Of a DNA stretch of 36,241 nucleotides, positions 8,914-16,660 are shown one piece after another; positions within the stretch are counted from its first letter, which is position 1, and each line of letters begins with the position of its first letter. This stretch comes from Planctomycetota bacterium (lineage in GTDB: Bacteria; Planctomycetota; Planctomycetia; Pirellulales; Pirellulaceae), in assembly GCA_027619595.1 (NCBI GenBank), contig JAQCHP010000042.1:1-36241 (forward strand), written 5' to 3'. Both the position numbers and the translations under genes were made by a program. The notes beneath the pieces were generated by a model that saw only the letters and a list, made by a program, of their open reading frames with translations, made no database searches and had not been told where the DNA came from.

Positions 8914-8963
8914 TGAGTATCAGATCCGGATTTCGACGCGGCGCAACGTTGACTTGTCGCTGA
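8913..8963 (+). CDS. possible 16-codon leader ORF bridging two operon genes
   Basis: An ATG at 8913 overlaps the preceding TGA (TGATG, 8911-8915), opens a 16-residue frame (MSIRSGFRRGATLTCR) and ends at TGA 8961-8963, one base before the next ATG at 8965. It could relay ribosomes to the next gene, which has no visible ribosome binding site. It could equally be coincidence. Confidence 0.25.
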   Translation: MSIRSGFRRGATLTCR

Positions 8964-8964
8964 A

Positions 8965-11631
8965 ATGGTCATACAGAGACACGGCGTGAATAATACACTC
9001 CCAGAGCAAAAGATTCGTCTTCCTGATGATTTGTGTGGACAGCTGATCGCATTTCGTCGCCGAGTATGGACCCTCAAACTCAGCGAAGCATTCTGTATCG
9101 CTGTGTCTGCCTTGATCACCGTTGTCGTCACGATATTTCTCGCGGATCGAGTGGGAGACACGCCGTGGATGTTGCGCGCCGTCCTGATCACGGCGGTCAT
9201 GGCGGTCTTCACGCTGATCCCCTATCGCATCTACCGCTGGGTTTGGCGGCGGCGCAGCCTCCCGCAAGTTGCCCGACTGGTAGCCCACCGTTCGCCCCAG
9301 ATTGGTGACAGGTTGTTGGGGGTGCTGGAACTCGTCGAGAATCCAAGTGAGCAAGCGCGATCGCCCGAATTATGCCAGGCGGCGGTGCGGCAAGTTGCTG
9401 AGGAATCGCGACGGTGGGATCTCTCCCAGAGTTTGCCACCGACAAGAAATCAATTGTGGAGGAATATTGCAGCGAGCGGCATCGTCGTCATGGCGGTGCT
9501 ATCTGCCGTGCTGCCTCTGGCTACATGGAATGCCATGCAGCGATCGTTCTTCCCTTGGCGTTCGCTCGCTCGCTATACATTTGCAAAGTTCGTACCACTA
9601 CCCGATCGGTTAGTCATTCCTCACGGCGAGACCCATCTGCTGACGATTCAGCTCGATGAAGGTTCGGTTTGGCTGCCGCGATTAGCCGAACTGCAGATTG
9701 GTCAACAGACTCGAATTCAGGCCACACAAGAATCCAGGGAGTTTCGCCTGGAGTTACCCCCGCAAATTTCTGAGGCACCACTTTCTATTCGTATCGGGGA
9801 TGCGCAGCAAGCGGTGACGCTTGTGCCGATCCAGCGTCCTGAATTGAAGTCGGTGGAAGCACTCGTTTCCCTCCCGTCATACCTTCAACACACCGAGAAT
9901 GTGCGGAAAGATGTTCGATCCGGAACGGTATCCCTCGTGGAAGGGAGCCAGGTAACGATCGTGGCACAAGCCAATCGAGAGCTGGCCCAAGCTTCGGTCG
10001 ATGGCCTGCCGAGAGTACCTCAAATCGACACGGTAACGAGCGATGCTGTACCGGTTGCACACGATCGCAGTGTTCAATTCCGCTGGCAGGATACGTTTGG
10101 TTTGCAAGAAAAGGAGCCGTTTACCCTGAATTTGATCCAGGCGGCCGACGAACCTCCAACGATCAGTTGTGAGGGACTAGCAAAGCAGAGAGTCGTCCTG
10201 GATATCGAACAGCTTCAATTTGGCCTGCAGGGAAACGATGACTTTGGCGTGCAAGAAGTTGGCATGGAATGGCAAGGCACGACCACCGAAGGACTTAACG
10301 GTGATACCCGCGGCGAACGCTTGCTATCTGTCGGCGGACCGCAACAAGCAACGTTGGCTGCGATCGGTACTTTCAATGCACAGTCGCTCCAGATTTCCCC
10401 TCAGGCCATTCAGCTGCGAATTTACGTGACCGACTATTTGCCAAATCGGCCTCGTGTCTATTCGCCGACCTTTACCTTGTACGTATTGGATGTTGACCAG
10501 CATGCAATTTGGATGACCGAACAATTAAACAAATGGCATCGGCAGGCGTTGGAGGTGCGCGATCGCGAACTGCAATTGTTTGAAACGAATAAAGAACTAC
10601 GTGCGCTATCGACGGAAGAACTTAATGATTCAGAGACGCGCAATCGTATTGAGCAGCAAGCTGCGGCTGAAAGAGGAAACGGGCGTCGTCTCCAGGGGCT
10701 GACGGTGGCGGGGGAAGATCTTGTCCGCCAGGCGGCTCGCAACCCGGAATTTGGGGTGGGGCATCTAGAGAAATGGGCGGAGATGCTGCAGTTACTCCAA
10801 GACATCTCTGACCAGCGGATGCCGTCGGTCGCCGACCTACTCAAAGAGGCCGCCAAGTCTCCACAACTCGCTTCTGCTACGAAGTCGTCGCCCTCGGCGG
10901 GGACGATTCGTCGAACGGATACTGGAGCGTCGCCCCCCGATTCGGCTACTGCTGATGCTCAGAAGGCCGCCGTTCCGACGATCGTTGACCGTGAATCAAG
11001 TCAGCAACCGGCAGCAAACGGAGAATCGCCCGAGTCGCCACCCCCATCAAACAATTCCGCTCCGACTCTCCGTTTGCCCGTTACAACACTGGCCGGACTC
11101 GCTAAACAGGGCGGAGATTGTCCTGTCGGCAAGAAGATGGACGAAGCGCTGGCCCAACAGCAAGATTTGCTGACTGAGTTTGAGAAAATTGCGAATGAAC
11201 TCAATACTGTGTTGGCGAACCTTGAAGGCAGCACGCTCGTGAAACGTCTGAAGGCGGCGTCACGGGAGCAATACCGCATCGCGACAAACTTGGGCGCCTT
11301 GATGGAAGTGACGTTTGGTCGTAAGCCGCACGACTTTCCTGCGCCCCAACAAGAGCAACTTGAGGGATTGACCAAATCGGAGGTACAGGACAGTGACAAC
11401 GTTTCGTACATCTTGGACGACATGCATGCCTATTTTGAACGACGTCCGTTGCTGCAATTTAAGCAGGTGATGGAGGAGATGCGAAAGTCAGACGTCGTCG
11501 GGGCACTTCGACAGGTGAGCGGTGATTTGCAAATCGAACAAGGTTTATCGATGGCCCAATGTGAGTATTGGTCCGATAACTTGGATCGCTGGGCGGAAGA
11601 TCTTGTCGATCCGGCGCGTGGAGGCACGTGA
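8965..11631 (+). CDS. large DUF4175-like membrane protein, ends at an in-frame TGA
   Basis: An 888-residue protein resembling the DUF4175-like proteins downstream of VWA genes in planctomycetes. Three hydrophobic segments are seen (about 39-58, 69-86 and 170-188). A long region probably outside the membrane follows, with beta-rich repeats (about 200-510) and a Glu/Gln-rich helical region with coiled-coil character (about 515-885). A low-complexity Ser/Pro/Ala stretch lies near 635-705. The frame stops at TGA 11629-11631 in a Gly-rich stretch (LVDPARGGT) and continues open in the same frame to 12246. From memory, related proteins run on through that following segment, so this may be only the front part. 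The start is uncertain: the ATG at 8965 has no clear ribosome binding site and a GTG at 8986 is possible. No function is established. Confidence 0.8.
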   Translation: MVIQRHGVNNTLPEQKIRLPDDLCGQLIAFRRRVWTLKLSEAFCIAVSALITVVVTIFLADRVGDTPWMLRAVLITAVMAVFTLIPYRIYRWVWRRRSLPQVARLVAHRSPQIGDRLLGVLELVENPSEQARSPELCQAAVRQVAEESRRWDLSQSLPPTRNQLWRNIAASGIVVMAVLSAVLPLATWNAMQRSFFPWRSLARYTFAKFVPLPDRLVIPHGETHLLTIQLDEGSVWLPRLAELQIGQQTRIQATQESREFRLELPPQISEAPLSIRIGDAQQAVTLVPIQRPELKSVEALVSLPSYLQHTENVRKDVRSGTVSLVEGSQVTIVAQANRELAQASVDGLPRVPQIDTVTSDAVPVAHDRSVQFRWQDTFGLQEKEPFTLNLIQAADEPPTISCEGLAKQRVVLDIEQLQFGLQGNDDFGVQEVGMEWQGTTTEGLNGDTRGERLLSVGGPQQATLAAIGTFNAQSLQISPQAIQLRIYVTDYLPNRPRVYSPTFTLYVLDVDQHAIWMTEQLNKWHRQALEVRDRELQLFETNKELRALSTEELNDSETRNRIEQQAAAERGNGRRLQGLTVAGEDLVRQAARNPEFGVGHLEKWAEMLQLLQDISDQRMPSVADLLKEAAKSPQLASATKSSPSAGTIRRTDTGASPPDSATADAQKAAVPTIVDRESSQQPAANGESPESPPPSNNSAPTLRLPVTTLAGLAKQGGDCPVGKKMDEALAQQQDLLTEFEKIANELNTVLANLEGSTLVKRLKAASREQYRIATNLGALMEVTFGRKPHDFPAPQQEQLEGLTKSEVQDSDNVSYILDDMHAYFERRPLLQFKQVMEEMRKSDVVGALRQVSGDLQIEQGLSMAQCEYWSDNLDRWAEDLVDPARGGT

Positions 11632-11647
11632 CCCGGTGGCAAATCGC

Positions 11648-11662
11648 GGGGCAGTTTGCCCC
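11648..11662 (+). other. hairpin just after the in-frame TGA (possible readthrough or SECIS-like element)
   Basis: GGGGCA (11648-11653), loop GTT and TGCCCC (11657-11662) form a perfect 6-bp stem. The loop begins 22 bases after the TGA at 11629-11631 and starts with G. This spacing and loop G fit what I recall of bacterial SECIS rules (loop 16-37 nt after UGA). The same bases encode RGSLPP, so chance is possible. Confidence 0.35.
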
Positions 11663-12246
11663 CTTCCATTGTCTTAGAAGTCTTGCAAGTCCTGGAGGCC
11701 GAAGTCAACCTCCGGGAAGAAACGCGTGTGACGGAACAGGCGAAGCCAGGGCTCTCCTCCGATGAATACGGAGAACGGTCCCAGGACCTGTCCGAAAGTC
11801 AGAATCGACTGCAGCAGAGAATTGACCTGGTAGAAGATCGTATTCGAAAACTCCCTGAAGGGGAGGAACTTTTTAGCAAAGAAATTCAACTCATGCAGGC
11901 GGTGAGTATCGTCATGCAAGAATGCACCGGTATTCTGTCGAAGCCGGATACCGGATCCGCAGCAATCGCTGCAGAAACCGAGGTGATTGAGTTGTTGCTG
12001 TCTTCCAAGAGGATCAACCCAAGTGGCGGCGGTGGCGGTGGCGGTTCCACACCGGGGGGCGGAGGCAAAGGGACGACGAGCGATTCGGCGCTCGCGTTGA
12101 TCGGCAAAGGGACTAACGAGAAAGAGATCCGTGAGCACCGGGAAGTATCGCAGGCCACCGGCGAAGCAGGAGCGGTCTTGCCCGAAGAGTATCGTGCCGG
12201 GTTGGATGAATACTTCAATCGTCTGACACAACCGAGCGGAGGCTAG
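11656..12246 (+). CDS. C-terminal continuation of the DUF4175-like protein (separate ORF after TGA)
   Basis: A 196-residue frame in the same phase as the preceding gene, separated only by the TGA and eight codons (P-G-G-K-S-R-G-S). It is largely helical and charged (PPSIVLEVLQVLEAEVNLRE onward). A Gly-rich linker (about residues 123-137) and a conserved-looking tail EEYRAGLDEYFNRL follow. The only nearby start is the TTG at 11656, whose GGGG is locked in a hairpin; no ATG or GTG lies near. It therefore looks more like the tail of one long protein than an independent gene. Alternatives are a split gene with coupled translation, a nonsense mutation, a sequencing error or UGA recoding. The next gene starts four bases after its stop. 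Confidence 0.6.
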   Translation: MPPSIVLEVLQVLEAEVNLREETRVTEQAKPGLSSDEYGERSQDLSESQNRLQQRIDLVEDRIRKLPEGEELFSKEIQLMQAVSIVMQECTGILSKPDTGSAAIAAETEVIELLLSSKRINPSGGGGGGGSTPGGGGKGTTSDSALALIGKGTNEKEIREHREVSQATGEAGAVLPEEYRAGLDEYFNRLTQPSGG

Positions 12247-12249
12247 ACA

Positions 12250-13227
12250 ATGCAAATTGCCTTGATCGCGTGTTCGTGGGTGATCCTCGCCCCGTTCTTT
12301 TTGATGGCGCAAGAAGCGGATCTGTCGCCGGCTCCAGTCCTCGACGCGGTATCGGTAGACATTACGATCCAGGTGGATGGCGAAACTTACCAAATCGTAG
12401 AAGGGGACCCAGTTGCTAAGCGGCAAGACGACGCACCGGGGAATGGTGACGCAGGCGAAAAGCCCGAAGAAGTCGACGTCGATCCGCGGATTGCGGCGTT
12501 GGAGCAGCAATTTCGACCGCACGTGAAACGACTCGTACAGGCTGAACTACAATTTCTCCGGGCAGTGTGTCAGCCAAGTGCCCAAGAGTTTCGCAATGTC
12601 AAAAAGGGAGTACAAGCCGCGAGCGCCGATGTCCTGAAGTCACTGGTGGATCAACAGGGCCCGAGAGGACAAGTGGTGCGAATTAATGGTTTTGTCCTTG
12701 GCGGCCGTCCTCAGGTCCAAAAGGATCTGCAGGAAAGCTTTCGTGATGCGATTGTAGAAATCGCCAAGGCGAATTTGTCTGTCGAAGCCGTGGATCGGTA
12801 TCAACATGAACGTGAGATGCGGATTGAAGCACGGAAAACGGCAGGAGTCCTGTCGCTCGTGGCTGCCTTGGATGACCGGCTCTATCTGTCCGAGACGCAG
12901 CGAGGTCAGTTGCAAAAAGAACTGGAAAAAGGCTGGCAAGACAATTGGCAATCGGCTCTGGCGTTAATGGTCCACAACCCGGAATATTTCCCCACGGTGC
13001 CCGACGCATTGGTGGTTCCGCAGTTGACCAGTTCCCAGGTAAAAGTCTGGCAGGGACTGCAGAAAGTAGACTACGGGATCAATTCGTGGATGGCTTTTGG
13101 GAATGGTTTTGGGATTGGTGATGAGGGCCTGGTCGAGGTGGTGGAGGAGGAGGAAGAAGAGGAAGAAGAAGAGGAAGAGGAGGAGCCTGCCGTCCGAGCG
13201 GAGGTACAAGATGATGATTCGCAATAG
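12250..13227 (+). CDS. secreted protein of unknown function with polyglutamate tail
   Basis: A 325-residue protein that I do not recognise as a named family. The ATG at 12250 has GGAGG (12238-12242) seven bases upstream. The N-terminus (MQIALIACSWVILAPFFLMAQ) looks like a signal peptide cut near Ala-Gln. The mature part is mostly helical and charged. Near the C-terminus a run of 14 glutamates (codons 13144-13185) precedes a short acidic end. The segment with LSETQRGQLQKELEKGW and the following VPQLTSSQVKVWQGLQ parallels the next gene (LTKEQRDKLLELLLE, then LRPLFDESQWKAILLQ), so the two are probably tandem paralogues. It lies in the MoxR/VWA operon and probably acts in the periplasm. Its 3' end overlaps the next start by 17 bases. 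Confidence 0.75.
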   Translation: MQIALIACSWVILAPFFLMAQEADLSPAPVLDAVSVDITIQVDGETYQIVEGDPVAKRQDDAPGNGDAGEKPEEVDVDPRIAALEQQFRPHVKRLVQAELQFLRAVCQPSAQEFRNVKKGVQAASADVLKSLVDQQGPRGQVVRINGFVLGGRPQVQKDLQESFRDAIVEIAKANLSVEAVDRYQHEREMRIEARKTAGVLSLVAALDDRLYLSETQRGQLQKELEKGWQDNWQSALALMVHNPEYFPTVPDALVVPQLTSSQVKVWQGLQKVDYGINSWMAFGNGFGIGDEGLVEVVEEEEEEEEEEEEEEPAVRAEVQDDDSQ

Positions 13228-14089
13228 TCGTTGTGTCTTCAATTTCCTGGTGGGGATATACACGTTCTCTTTTCTGTCGTACGGATTAGGGAAAGTTGCC
13301 GCCGGTGAAGAGCTGGAAGAAAATCTGTTTCCCGACGAGAAAATCGAACAGCCTGTGGAGCAGGGCGATCGATTCGAGGTAGGTCGTGAGCAGATCAATC
13401 AATGGGTATTTGGGAATGTTGAGGGTCGAAGACAGTCGGGGACCAATGGAATCGACCGCCTCAATGTGCTCTTGTCAGTTCGATGTGAAAGTATTGCAAG
13501 TGTTGTTTCTCTTTCGGAAGATCAGGTCAGTAAATTGCGTTTGGCCGGACGCGGCGATATTCATCGATTTGTGGAAAAATTGGACGCGGTTCACCTCAAA
13601 TTTGACTCGGTTCGCAACGACCAAGAAAAAATGAACCAAATGTGGCAGGAGGTCCAACCGCTGCAGAAACAGTTTCAGGCAGGACTTTTCGGGGCAGGCT
13701 CGTTGTTCAATAAAGTCTTGTCGGAAATTTTGGATGAACAGCGATTGTACAATGTCCGAACCGATGAACAAAAGCGACAGCGATTTGGGTATCAGGCGCG
13801 TATCTGGCGAGCGCTGACGCATTTGGAGCGATCGACGCCGCTGACGAAGGAACAACGGGACAAACTGTTGGAGTTGCTCTTGGAGACGCCTCCCCCACTC
13901 CAGTTCGGGCAGCATGATCATTATTACGTCTTGTGGCAGTTGTCGAAAATTCCCGAAGAGAAGCTCAGGCCTCTCTTCGACGAGTCACAATGGAAAGCTA
14001 TTCTGTTGCAAAGACAACAGGGGAGTAGGATGGACGCGTTCCTTAGACGCCACAAGATGATTCCAGCGGGTACAAGCAATGAAAACTAA
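13211..14089 (+). CDS. secreted protein of unknown function, paralogue of the preceding gene
   Basis: A 292-residue protein with an N-terminal hydrophobic segment (CVFNFLVGIYTFSFLSYGLG), likely a signal peptide or anchor, followed by helical, charged sequence. The frame is open back to 13097, but that extension (KKRKKKRKRR) is only the shadow of the glutamate-codon tract. The ATG at 13211, six bases after GAGG (13201-13204), is the sensible start; an adjacent ATG at 13214 is also possible. Its second half shares the LTxEQR ... SQWK pattern of the preceding protein. It overlaps both neighbours (17 and 11 bases), indicating tight translational coupling. No catalytic motif is visible. Confidence 0.78.
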   Translation: MMIRNSRCVFNFLVGIYTFSFLSYGLGKVAAGEELEENLFPDEKIEQPVEQGDRFEVGREQINQWVFGNVEGRRQSGTNGIDRLNVLLSVRCESIASVVSLSEDQVSKLRLAGRGDIHRFVEKLDAVHLKFDSVRNDQEKMNQMWQEVQPLQKQFQAGLFGAGSLFNKVLSEILDEQRLYNVRTDEQKRQRFGYQARIWRALTHLERSTPLTKEQRDKLLELLLETPPPLQFGQHDHYYVLWQLSKIPEEKLRPLFDESQWKAILLQRQQGSRMDAFLRRHKMIPAGTSNEN

Positions 14090-15164
14090 AACGTCGGCCC
14101 GGGTTCGCAGATGCAGTCACCCGGTTCCGTTCTGCAGGTTTCTTTGTTCGCTGGTCATTATCATTCTTGCGCCGGCCGTCTTGCATGCGCAATCGCCACT
14201 TCCAGTCCAAGTGGGGGACGCCGTGCCGAGAGAAGTACGCGAGATGTATGAGCGGGGACTCCAGTATTTAGCGACCAGTCAAACCGAAGCCGGGGATTGG
14301 CCGGGGAATTATCGCGGTGCGGGTACGACGGGTATGGCAGTCATGGCGTTCCTAGCATCGGGAGAGGATCCTAATTTCGGTATCTACAGCGACCACGTGC
14401 GCCGCGCGCTCCAGAGTATGCTGGCGGCCCAAGATGCCAATACGGGTTATCTCGGCGATAGTATGTATCAACATGGATTTGCCATGCTGGGGTTAGCGGA
14501 GGCCTACGGTGTGGTGGATGATGGACGTCCCATGCCTGGTTCTACAAGTGCGGCTCCACGATCCATAGGAATGACGCTAGAACTTGCTGTTCGGTTGGCG
14601 ATCACTGCGCAAAAAAAGAATTCCGCTGGTGGATGGCGCTATACACCTGACGCGTCGGATGCGGATACGTCTGTAAGTGGTGCCGTGCTGATGGGTTTAC
14701 TGGCGGCCCGCAATGCCGGCATCGAAGTACCCGACGCGAATATCGATCGAGCGATTGCCTATTTCAAGAGCATGACATCGGAAGGTGGACAGGTTGCCTA
14801 CAGCGGTGGGTTTGGTGGGTTTGATGAGTCGCTGCCGCGGATTGCGATCGCATCGCTCGTCTATTCCGTTTCGCGGCGGAAAGACCTGCCCCAATATGAG
14901 ACCACATTGACCTTCCTGAAGGATCATCTGGAAACCGAGCCACGGCAATGGGTCGACTACGCTCGTTATTATCAATCGCAAGCCCTTTTTCAGGGCGACA
15001 TGGACGCCTGGGAGAAATGGAACCGCTTGCTCGTGCAGCGACTGAAGAAGTCGCAGCAGGAGGACGGTAGCTTCTCGAGTGACCTTGGGCCGTCTGTTGG
15101 TACGTCCCTTTCGCTGCTCGCTCTGGCCTTGAATTTCCGCTTCTTACCGATCTACGAACGGTAA
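14079..15164 (+). CDS. secreted prenyltransferase/squalene-cyclase-like alpha-toroid protein
   Basis: A 361-residue protein whose N-terminal hydrophobic segment (FCRFLCSLVIIILAPAVLHAQ) is a signal peptide ending at an Ala-X-Ala-like site. The rest has repeated helix pairs with the motifs of the terpenoid cyclase/prenyltransferase alpha-alpha toroid: GLQYLATSQTEAGDWPG, TTGMAVMAFLASGE, HGFAMLGLAEAYG, AGGWRYTPDASDADTSVSGA and SQQEDGSFSSDLGPSVGTSL. I see no DxDD cyclase motif; the similar AGGWRYTP...DADTSVSG motif is common in planctomycete toroid proteins without assigned chemistry. It is probably a periplasmic binding or structural protein rather than a cyclase. It starts 11 bases inside the previous gene and is the last gene of the MoxR/VWA block. 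Confidence 0.85.
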   Translation: MKTKTSARVRRCSHPVPFCRFLCSLVIIILAPAVLHAQSPLPVQVGDAVPREVREMYERGLQYLATSQTEAGDWPGNYRGAGTTGMAVMAFLASGEDPNFGIYSDHVRRALQSMLAAQDANTGYLGDSMYQHGFAMLGLAEAYGVVDDGRPMPGSTSAAPRSIGMTLELAVRLAITAQKKNSAGGWRYTPDASDADTSVSGAVLMGLLAARNAGIEVPDANIDRAIAYFKSMTSEGGQVAYSGGFGGFDESLPRIAIASLVYSVSRRKDLPQYETTLTFLKDHLETEPRQWVDYARYYQSQALFQGDMDAWEKWNRLLVQRLKKSQQEDGSFSSDLGPSVGTSLSLLALALNFRFLPIYER

Positions 15165-15297
15165 ACCAAACGCGAACGCATGCCGGCTGATGTTCGCCGG
15201 TCAATCATTGCCGGGGCGCAATCGGCCATGGCCCGATCAGCCGAAGGCCGTTGGTCCCCGGTTTTGGAGTCGGTTGGGGAAAGAAGACAGGGAGGGA

Positions 15298-15321
15298 AGA
15301 ACGGGCCTGGAGACCCGTTCT
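15298..15321. repeat. 8-bp hairpin between convergent genes (possible terminator or dispersed repeat)
   Basis: AGAACGGG (15298-15305), an 8-nt loop and CCCGTTCT (15314-15321) form a perfect stem just after the aldolase stop and 130 bp after the toroid gene. On the plus strand ACGTTTCTTT follows, a weak T-rich stretch, so it may terminate the plus-strand operon. Similar AACGGGTCTCCAGGCCCGTT sequences strike me as a dispersed planctomycete repeat, but only one copy is here. Confidence 0.5.
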
Positions 15322-15329
15322 ACGTTTCT

Positions 15330-16313
15330 TTAGGTATCGCGGAGTATCTGATCGTAGAACTGCACGTTGTTGTCGCAGTCCGGGCCATCCAAGAACTGCA
15401 TCGCAGAGCGGGGATGCAGGTTCAATTGGCCTGTGATGTTGTACGGGATGAGCGGTCCCCATTTCACCGTAGGCCGAAGCGGTTCGATGTGTTTCTGTAA
15501 CAACTCAAGCACCGGACGTAACTTGAATTTTGGATTGCGTAGGAACCCCAATAGCAATTCCATCGGACAATTTCCAGCACCCCGTCCAAGTCCCCCCATG
15601 GTCGCGTCGACACGATTGGAACCCAGGATGATCGCTTCGATCGTGTTGGCGAATGCGAGCTGCTGGTTGTTATGGGCGTGGATTCCAATGTCCTTGCCTG
15701 TACCCTCCAGGGCGCCTGCATATTTCTTATAGAGGATTTCGACCTGCTCCCGATAGAGATGTCCAAAGCTGTCAACAATTACCATCACTTGAGCTGGTGT
15801 CTTGGCGATTGCGCTGAGAACTGTGTCGATTTCGATGTCGTCGACAATCGATACCGCCATTAGATTGGCCATGGTTTCGTAACCGAGCGAATCGCAGAAA
15901 TTGATCATTTCTACCGCTTCGGAAACCTGGTGGGCATAAAACGCTACGCGAATCATGTCGAGCTTACTTTGGTCGCGTGGAACGATCTGCTCTTTGAAGT
16001 CGCTTTTTCCCGCGTCCGCCATAGCGCACAGCTTGAGACCGCGTTTGTCAGCGTCGTGATCGGAGAATAGTCTCTCCAGATCTTTTTCTTCTGTATGTCG
16101 CCAAGCGCCGTACTCCCCCTTCGGGAAGATCTTGGGAGAGTTCTTGTACCCCACTTCCATGTAATCGACTCCAGCCGCAACGCAAGTGTCGTACACTGCA
16201 CGCACCACTTCATCGGTGAAAAGGTGGTTGTTGATCAATCCGCCGTCACGGATGGTGCAGTCCAAAACCTTTAGTTCTGGGCGGTATGTAATCCAAGGGG
16301 CTGTGGCCGCCAT
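15330..16313 (-). CDS. DRE-TIM metallolyase family aldolase (HMG-CoA lyase-like)
   Basis: A 327-residue TIM-barrel protein of the HMGL/4-hydroxy-2-oxovalerate aldolase (DRE-TIM) superfamily, which makes or breaks C-C bonds through a divalent metal. The family signature appears as LDCTIRDGG (catalytic Arg22, metal-binding Asp23) and the metal-ligand motif IHAHNN (His212, His214). YMEVGYKNSP is the substrate-side strand. A Gly-rich motif near 240 (GGLGRGAGNCPMELLLG) is also typical. The C-terminal communication domain of isopropylmalate synthase is absent, and the substrate is unknown. The ATG at 16313 has a good AAGGA-type ribosome binding site. It stands alone, convergent with the MoxR operon and divergent from the DUF1549 gene. 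Confidence 0.9.
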   Translation of the reverse strand: MAATAPWITYRPELKVLDCTIRDGGLINNHLFTDEVVRAVYDTCVAAGVDYMEVGYKNSPKIFPKGEYGAWRHTEEKDLERLFSDHDADKRGLKLCAMADAGKSDFKEQIVPRDQSKLDMIRVAFYAHQVSEAVEMINFCDSLGYETMANLMAVSIVDDIEIDTVLSAIAKTPAQVMVIVDSFGHLYREQVEILYKKYAGALEGTGKDIGIHAHNNQQLAFANTIEAIILGSNRVDATMGGLGRGAGNCPMELLLGFLRNPKFKLRPVLELLQKHIEPLRPTVKWGPLIPYNITGQLNLHPRSAMQFLDGPDCDNNVQFYDQILRDT

Positions 16314-16660
16314 GATGTCCTTTCGCTCTAATTAATTTGCGCTACCGGTGGTTGCAGGGTCCCGATCGCAGTGCAGCCGAGACGCGATATAGGATAGAAT
16401 AGCATGATGGGTCGCGGTATGGGGCCACGTATCCTTAGCCAACCCCCGCACAATCGTTGCTGTCGATCGTACCGCACCTGCGATGACCCCTAAACGTCGT
16501 TTTCAATAGGTTCGCAACGACACACAATCGCCGGTGATGGGCGCGGCCGAAACTTAATTGTGCCGCCGGGGTTTAAGATCAAGGTTGCGGTTTCCGATTA
16601 TGTAATTACCATGCAAGATGTGGCATAACCGTCTGGCGGCTGATTGAAGCGAGGGCTCGG
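16314..16660. other. 347-bp divergent intergenic region
   Basis: This lies between the aldolase (minus) and DUF1549 (plus) genes and must hold both promoters. I see no hairpin, repeat or RNA gene. A GAGGG ribosome binding site (16651-16655) precedes the ATG at 16661. Confidence 0.4.

Noticed and set aside
11674-12522. 282-residue minus-strand frame opposite the C-terminal DUF4175-like piece
   Set aside because: It is antisense to two better-supported plus-strand genes and shows no domain.
13097-13210. N-terminal extension with KKRKKKRKRR, resembling a nuclear-localisation-type basic stretch
   Set aside because: It is the other-frame reading of the glutamate-codon tract of the preceding gene; the real start is ATG 13211.
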